Source of the DNA: Legionellales bacterium UBA2469
GTDB taxonomy: Bacteria > Pseudomonadota > Gammaproteobacteria > Legionellales > Legionellaceae
NCBI GenBank assembly: GCA_002342175.1
Contig: DDPL01000086.1
Coordinates: 14,329 to 24,081, forward strand
Direction of reading: 5' to 3'
DNA length: 9,753 bases
A program made the position numbers and the translations under genes. Shown piece after piece: positions 6,801 through 9,753 of this stretch (the first letter of the stretch is position 1; the number at the start of each line of letters is the position of its first letter). A model generated the notes under the pieces. That model was given only the letters and a program-made list of their open reading frames with translations. It made no database searches and was not told the DNA's origin.

Positions 6801-7846
6801 TAGAATTAAAAGAACAGGCATTCGTAGCCTCAAGTCCTTCATTGGCCTGGCCGATCATTCATAATGGGGTTATTCATTTTGACCATTTACTATTAAAAAC
6901 AAATTCTTTTATTGGTAACTGGTCATATATTAGACCAAATGAAATTATTGGCCAAGAAACACTAATTGGGGTCACATCGCTCACTCCAGAAAGACATCAA
7001 GCCGAAAAAGATAATACAGGTTGGGTCGGTATTCCGCCTATATTTTTACCTAAAAGAGAAGAATTTAAGGATATTCCTGAATCATTCACAACCAAACCAA
7101 GTAAATCCCTGATTTTACAGCGCGTGATATTAGAGACGATTCGAATCATTCTACCGTTTCAATTGCTCACCATGTGTTTGGTTTTTATTTATTTCATGAC
7201 CACGCGCTTATACAGCACAACCACTCCGCTCAGGACACTTTTATTAACGCCATTGATCGAGATTTTCGTATTTATGGGTGGCGTGTTTTTAATTATTGGT
7301 TTTAAATGGCTATTAATTGGAAGGCTCAGACCCACCATTCAACCCTTATGGAGTCGGTATATTTGGAAATATGATATGATTGAATATCTATTCATTTCCT
7401 TTATCAATCCATTATTTGTTAACTTTTTTATTGGTACGGTTTTCTTCAATTTATTTTTACGTCTAATGGGCTGCAAAATTGGCAAAAAAACTTATATTGG
7501 GACACTTTTAATTTCTGAATTTGATCTGATTCGCATTGGAAATTATTCATCTATTGATGACTCAACACTCGTTCAGTGCCACCTTTACGAGGACAGAATC
7601 TACAAAACCTCGTATTTAACCATTGGTGATTATTGTGATGTCGGCATCAGTGCAACGATTCTTTACGATACCACTATGGAAAATTTATCCTCTTTAGGTG
7701 ATAAATCTTTGCTCATGAAAGGAGAGTCATTACCTAAAAATACAAACTGGCAAGGAAGTCCTGCACATTTTTTACTTCATCAAACAAATTATTCAACTTC
7801 AAAAATGGACATTGAAGATACCTCTTCGCTTCCACTCACCTCATAG
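3884..7846 (+). CDS. Pls/PosA-type membrane NRPS (A-PCP-[2TM-LbetaH]x3), predicted lysine-type homopolymer synthetase
   Basis: The 1320-residue protein starts with an adenylation domain (about 1-490). Core motifs seen are A3 'YTSGTTGNPKG' (153-163), A5 'NSYGPTEAT' (285-293), A7 'YRSGDL' (370-375), A8 'LRGFRIEL' (396-403) and A10 'LPSGKVNKK' with Lys479. A carrier domain follows, with 'DLGGHSL' and the phosphopantetheine Ser535. The remaining about 730 residues hold three tandem units, each with two membrane segments (about 602-626/636-663, 838-868/876-902, 1085-1106/1116-1140) and a hexapeptide-type left-handed beta-helix domain. This is the architecture and, from memory, almost exactly the length (about 1319) of Streptomyces epsilon-poly-L-lysine synthetase, whose C-terminal units iteratively condense carrier-bound amino acids at the inner membrane. 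Aligned to GrsA, the pocket residues are Asp199, Ala200, Glu203, Ser242, Ile262, Gly264, Ser286, Val294, Val295 and Lys479 (DAESIGSVVK), close to a known lysine code. No condensation domain of the usual type, no thioesterase and no phosphopantetheinyl transferase gene is nearby. The family is near certain; the substrate is inference. Confidence 0.88.
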   Translation: MYQTPKHLFQFFKNSVKKYPYQKALVCNDISYSYHELNSRINQFSNYLISQNIKAGDYVCVLLDRSHLNYICMLSLHQLGAIYVPIDVKYPKDRIEYILQDLDAKFLITQRQHYPNILIKNRIELDAIESALSQYQTKIHVESPNHDDCYVIYTSGTTGNPKGVSISHRNICQYISSASKVYNILPKDNIYQGFSLSFDASMEEVWMAFSHGATLVVCTSEDIRSGVGLKDFLNQHQISVLSTVPSLLALIEHDIPNLRLIILGGETCHLQQIQSWFSPKRRIINSYGPTEATVVSTYAELQPEHNITIGHPLPDYEVFIIDENLEILPPGETGELCIGGFAISKGYINLPELTDKKFISHPHHQEQKIYRSGDLAKINASNNIEFLGRMDDQVKLRGFRIELNEIEIKMCQFPGIIQAVAQVIYEPTPTLIAFYELDVRNKNIEMNDILAFLQQTLPPFMIPNHLERLDKFPLLPSGKVNKKALPEPNMHIYAQNDIVAPKNEQEQLIVDIWSSIFKNTISTHSHFFFDLGGHSLFAAQVVSKLRQHVGFEHVSIKDLYQYPSVEALATQYKIKNTHPPNQGKSDTKRHIASNLSYFFSSIGQFFGALLSISIHSWPVLLIWLYLNHSPHINTFQYVGMIFFAFLYPLFGATLMVGMKWLILGRVKPGQYPLWGIYHFRIWLFHCIEKNFIHLLYFYGTPFINLYFKAMGAKIGKDVYIGNLSRKTFGVIYDLVEIGDYSSIGLDSQICNQYIKNGYIHIGPVFIGKNCYIGNRALLKPHTIMHDYSYLDEMACLTESSTIPSHEFFTGSPAKSMPNAQQFTLLKNFKSSQNPLSQVIYLLLSYFMIISSSLINGLSFLFSFCLVLTCYKHFTPLMTIFVLTPFITLIGILCHFSVLKVFLSSTYKKTKKGTFVRQSLTYLRYWWDMTLLLSPQIGILSDTLFAQYVFRFLGMKIGKNCEIGGFFLAPIDLIELKEQAFVASSPSLAWPIIHNGVIHFDHLLLKTNSFIGNWSYIRPNEIIGQETLIGVTSLTPERHQAEKDNTGWVGIPPIFLPKREEFKDIPESFTTKPSKSLILQRVILETIRIILPFQLLTMCLVFIYFMTTRLYSTTTPLRTLLLTPLIEIFVFMGGVFLIIGFKWLLIGRLRPTIQPLWSRYIWKYDMIEYLFISFINPLFVNFFIGTVFFNLFLRLMGCKIGKKTYIGTLLISEFDLIRIGNYSSIDDSTLVQCHLYEDRIYKTSYLTIGDYCDVGISATILYDTTMENLSSLGDKSLLMKGESLPKNTNWQGSPAHFLLHQTNYSTSKMDIEDTSSLPLTS
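5666..7819 (+). repeat. Protein-level triplication: three tandem 2TM + left-handed beta-helix units
   Basis: Three units of about 240 residues follow the carrier domain. The same landmark recurs in each: 'MGAKIGK' (710-716), 'LGMKIGK' (952-958) and 'MGCKIGK' (1195-1201), with the conserved Lys at 713, 955 and 1198, a period of 242-243 residues. Each unit begins with a hydrophobic pair of helices, in units 1 and 3 ending in 'KWLI/LL-I/L-GR'. Each closes with a tail motif: 'TGSPAKSM', 'VGIPPIFL' or 'QGSPAHFL'. The DNA copies have diverged completely, so the duplication is old. Unit boundaries are approximate. Confidence 0.75.
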
Positions 7847-7880
7847 TATGATAAATTTTTTTCTTGCAATGCTGTTCCCG

Positions 7881-9128
7881 TTAATAATGAGATTGTACCC
7901 TTTCAACCTGATTTTGAATAACACCAACCATTTTATCCAATATGCCTTTAGAATTGTCCATTTTTTCTTGTAAAAATGACAATTCTTTATTGATATCTAA
8001 TGCCATTTTTTTGACTTGCTGAATCACAAATGATTCTCTAAAACCAATTTGTTGTGCAAGCTTATGCCAATGGCGAGCTTGAATAAGTCTTAACTGATAC
8101 TCACCTCCAATTTTCATCGCCATTTTATCTTTTCCATGTGTAGAATAAATTACGGTGGATAATAAATCATAACATGGTGCTAAGCTGACGCCATTTTTTT
8201 GATAAACGACTGAGAAATTTTTCCCATGGGCATCTGTATTCCCAATCAAAAAGTTAAAAATCATAAGTTTTAACAATCTTAATTTATCAATTCCTGGCAT
8301 CCGTCCCGATTGAATAAATTCATCCATCACATTAAAGCAATCGGAAATGCTTGGCCCTCCTTCATTCTCATATTTTATTTCAGGTGGAATATTAAGAATT
8401 TGACAAAAATCTTCTTGGTGCAAGCGTGTAATTTGTCCTTTATAAATCGTTCTATCATATCGCTCGACAACATAAAATGAAGTTTGATTGATTTTATAAA
8501 TTTGGACATTTGGGCATATCAAACCAATTCTTTTAGCCAAGATCATACAAAAAAACTCATTGAATACTGTATCATTAAACCCAGGAATATTGGGTTTAAT
8601 GATATGCGTGGAAGGCGTTGTTCCTTTGGGAATGGCAATTTTGCCATCAATAAATGCAATCATTAATTTGCACTGAGCACCTGCGGCAGAAATTCGAATA
8701 TCGTCCTCTCCAACTAAAAAAGGACGATTTTCCAAAGAACGCATAACATCAAGTGCTTCCTGATTTTCCAAAACAATATAATTGGACTCTTGTCCCCCTT
8801 TTGAAGTAGGATGAGGTTTAATCGAAACCGCTCCAGCACACTCACCACCAATCGCTTCTAATAATCCAAAAATATTCTTTTCCGATATTTGTAAATATTT
8901 TGCTAAACGATAACGAACCCCTTCGTCTGGAAGAAGGCCGGAGAAATAAGGTGCAACAATAGAATGTGTATAAATATCGTGACTTAATGGCATTGTCATT
9001 GAGATTGGGCGAGCTGTTGGCAATTGCAAATATTCTTTATCATATGAAAAACATAATTTTCCTTGTTGAGAAACCAGTTCTCCGACATAAATATCGTGCA
9101 AAAATACCGATAGTTGTTTTTTTTTCAT
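7881..9128 (-). CDS. hipA: HipA-family serine/threonine kinase toxin
   Basis: The 415-residue protein matches HipA (about 440 in E. coli), a Ser/Thr kinase that in E. coli phosphorylates glutamyl-tRNA synthetase and drives growth arrest and persistence. The N-terminal HipA domain spans about 1-105 ('FSGLLPDEGVR', 'ECAGAVSI'). The kinase core follows: 'RISAAGAQCK' (145-154), the ejectable loop whose Ser147 corresponds to the autophosphorylated Ser150; 'PKGTTPSTHIIK' (167-178); 'VERYDR'; 'LHQEDFCQ'; 'KYENEGGP'; the catalytic 'GNTDAHGKNF' (296-305, Asp299, Asn304); and the metal-binding 'CYD' (Asp321). It looks catalytically intact. The usual Glu after AGAQ is Cys153 here. Its ATG overlaps the hipB stop by 4 bases (ATGA), implying translational coupling. 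It is convergent with the NRPS, with a 34-base gap and no clear terminator between them. Confidence 0.93.
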   Translation of the reverse strand: MKKKQLSVFLHDIYVGELVSQQGKLCFSYDKEYLQLPTARPISMTMPLSHDIYTHSIVAPYFSGLLPDEGVRYRLAKYLQISEKNIFGLLEAIGGECAGAVSIKPHPTSKGGQESNYIVLENQEALDVMRSLENRPFLVGEDDIRISAAGAQCKLMIAFIDGKIAIPKGTTPSTHIIKPNIPGFNDTVFNEFFCMILAKRIGLICPNVQIYKINQTSFYVVERYDRTIYKGQITRLHQEDFCQILNIPPEIKYENEGGPSISDCFNVMDEFIQSGRMPGIDKLRLLKLMIFNFLIGNTDAHGKNFSVVYQKNGVSLAPCYDLLSTVIYSTHGKDKMAMKIGGEYQLRLIQARHWHKLAQQIGFRESFVIQQVKKMALDINKELSFLQEKMDNSKGILDKMVGVIQNQVERVQSHY

Positions 9129-9358
9129 GCTTCATGCCCCCAATCGCAGATTGTTTCTAAGCCAATACCTAAAACATTCAGCACAAATAGCACTTTTGCG
9201 ACATGAGCTGTTTCTTTTCCACTTTCAAGTTCTGAAATAAAACGGCGGCCCAAACCAGACATTCCAGCAACATCCGCCTGTGTCAATCCTTGTAATTTTC
9301 GTGTTTGTCGAATAATCAGGCCTAAATCCTGTATATTTCTAATCACATGTCGAGACAT
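9125..9358 (-). CDS. hipB: HipB-like Xre-family antitoxin and operon repressor
   Basis: The 77-residue protein is an Xre/Cro-type helix-turn-helix protein (HTH about residues 12-64: 'LGLIIRQTRKLQGLTQADVA', 'GLGRRFISELESGKETA', 'KVLFVLNVLGI'). It lies directly upstream of hipA in the same operon with a 4-base stop/start overlap. HipB proteins neutralise HipA by forming a HipA-HipB-DNA complex and repress their own promoter; this role is inferred from context and fold. E. coli HipB is slightly longer (about 88). The ATG at 9358 has no strong Shine-Dalgarno. A small palindrome TTAC-C-GTAA (9367-9375) between the promoter and the start codon is a possible operator half but is not convincing. Confidence 0.88.
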   Translation of the reverse strand: MSRHVIRNIQDLGLIIRQTRKLQGLTQADVAGMSGLGRRFISELESGKETAHVAKVLFVLNVLGIGLETICDWGHEA

Positions 9359-9390
9359 TGTATATGTTACCGTAAGGGAGCATTAATTCA

Positions 9391-9399
9391 TTTATAGCA
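9391..9399 (-). promoter_or_regulatory. hipB: Extended -10 promoter of the hipBA operon
   Basis: On the minus strand the sequence reads TGC-TATAAA, an extended -10 element about 32 bases before the hipB ATG. The -35 position (9419-9414, TATCTT) is poor and falls inside the adjacent terminator palindrome. Transcription would begin near 9384. Confidence 0.45.
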
Positions 9400-9409
9400 C
9401 AGGAATGAG

Positions 9410-9437
9410 AAAAAAGATACCGAACGGTATCTTTTTT
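9410..9437. terminator. Bidirectional intrinsic terminator between the YheT-like gene and hipBA
   Basis: Six A residues (9410-9415), GATACCG (9416-9422), AA, CGGTATC (9425-9431) and six T residues (9432-9437) form a perfect palindrome. The G/C-containing stem is flanked by an A-run and a T-run, so it can terminate in both directions. In context it ends minus-strand transcription from the YheT-like gene (stop at 9485) just before the hipB promoter. Confidence 0.85.
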
Positions 9438-9484
9438 AAATCATATTCATCCATTTTAATAAAATGATCCTTAACGGGTGCATT

Positions 9485-9753
9485 TTAAGCTAAATCTTGG
9501 AGAAATTCGGGAATTCGTTGACTAAGCCAAAAGAACGGTTGATGGCTTTTATCACGGGAAATAAATCCAACATGTCCGCCATATTTTGCAATCTCCAAAA
9601 TCACATGCATTGATAATTGAGATTCTGTAGGTAGACACTTCGGCGTCATAAACGGATCATCTAAAGCATGAATGATTAATGTTGGCACTTGAATCGCTTT
9701 TAAATAGGGAACACAACTGCTGGCTTGATAATATGATTTAGCACTTGAGAAGC
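9485..9753 (-). CDS. yheT: YheT-like alpha/beta hydrolase, C-terminal part (5' end beyond window)
   Basis: The frame is open from the window edge at 9753 to the TAA at 9485, giving the last 88 residues. They match the C-terminus of the YheT/ABHD1-3 family: 'SYYQASSCVPYLKAIQVPTL', then 'IIHALDDPFM' with the catalytic Asp, and 'YGGHVGFI' with the catalytic His, ending 'WLSQRIPEFL' like the tail of E. coli YheT. The nucleophile serine lies outside the window. These are serine hydrolases (esterase-like) whose physiological substrate in bacteria is not well established. A GTG at 9688 is an internal valine codon, not a start. The gene is terminated by the palindrome at 9410-9437. Confidence 0.87.
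   Translation of the reverse strand, partial: FSSAKSYYQASSCVPYLKAIQVPTLIIHALDDPFMTPKCLPTESQLSMHVILEIAKYGGHVGFISRDKSHQPFFWLSQRIPEFLQDLA

Noticed and set aside
7843..7862. Possible intrinsic terminator after the NRPS
   Set aside because: The stem is 5 bp of mostly A/T with a 1-base loop; the T-run alone is not sufficient.
8484..9160. Plus-strand open frames opposite hipA and hipB (8484-8666, 8966-9160)
   Set aside because: Antisense shadows of well-supported HipA/HipB coding sequences.
9485..9688. A short 67-residue gene starting at GTG 9688
   Set aside because: The frame is open to the window edge and the upstream residues continue the YheT family alignment, so this is the tail of a longer gene.
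1..9753. CRISPR arrays, tRNA/rRNA genes, insertion sequences and prophage attachment sites
   Set aside because: I looked for regularly spaced direct repeats, tRNA-like cloverleaf ends, transposase motifs and flanking direct repeats and found none I can support.

Overview
The window is AT-rich (by eye roughly one third G+C) and bacterial. The class I DAHP synthase, HipBA pair and YheT-type hydrolase all resemble gammaproteobacterial proteins. An OTU-type (deubiquitinase-like) cysteine protease at the left edge is a eukaryote-like domain typical of host-associated bacteria. Together these suggest a Legionellales-like, intracellular or protist-associated gammaproteobacterium. That placement is inference, because no rRNA or other phylogenetic marker is present.

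Layout, left to right. (1) 1-523, minus: the N-terminal 174 residues of an OTU/otubain-like protease, cut off by the window edge just after its catalytic Asp-Gly-Asn-Cys motif. (2) 524-953: an intergenic gap holding an extended -10 for the protease gene, an imperfect hairpin near 679-732, a possible decayed coding remnant and a promoter for the next gene. (3) 954-1961, plus: a divergent class I DAHP synthase with a short N-terminus. It is convergent with (4) 1974-2354, minus, a small secreted protein. Their stop codons are 12 bases apart, and the minus-strand terminator lies inside the DAHP synthase coding sequence. (5) 2503-3744, plus: a 413-residue helical protein of unknown function. (6) 3884-7846, plus: a 1320-residue Pls/PosA-type single-module NRPS with adenylation domain, carrier domain and three tandem membrane/left-handed-beta-helix units. 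(7) 9358-7881, minus: a hipB-hipA toxin-antitoxin operon, convergent with the NRPS. (8) 9410-9437: a symmetric bidirectional terminator. (9) 9753-9485, minus: the C-terminal end of a YheT-like alpha/beta hydrolase.

The most notable gene is the NRPS. Its architecture and length match the epsilon-poly-L-lysine synthetase family. The adenylation pocket residues read out by alignment to GrsA give D-A-E-S-I-G-S-V-V-K, which differs at one position from the lysine code I remember for bacitracin synthetase. The gene may therefore be a self-contained, membrane-bound system that makes a lysine-type (or other basic amino acid) homopolymer, with no separate condensation domain, thioesterase or exporter nearby.

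The genes do not form one pathway. Most are monocistronic with their own promoter-like sequences, and only hipB-hipA form an obvious operon. The mix of a eukaryote-like protease, an unknown helical protein, a secreted small protein, a toxin-antitoxin pair and a lone NRPS looks like an accessory region set among core genes such as yheT.
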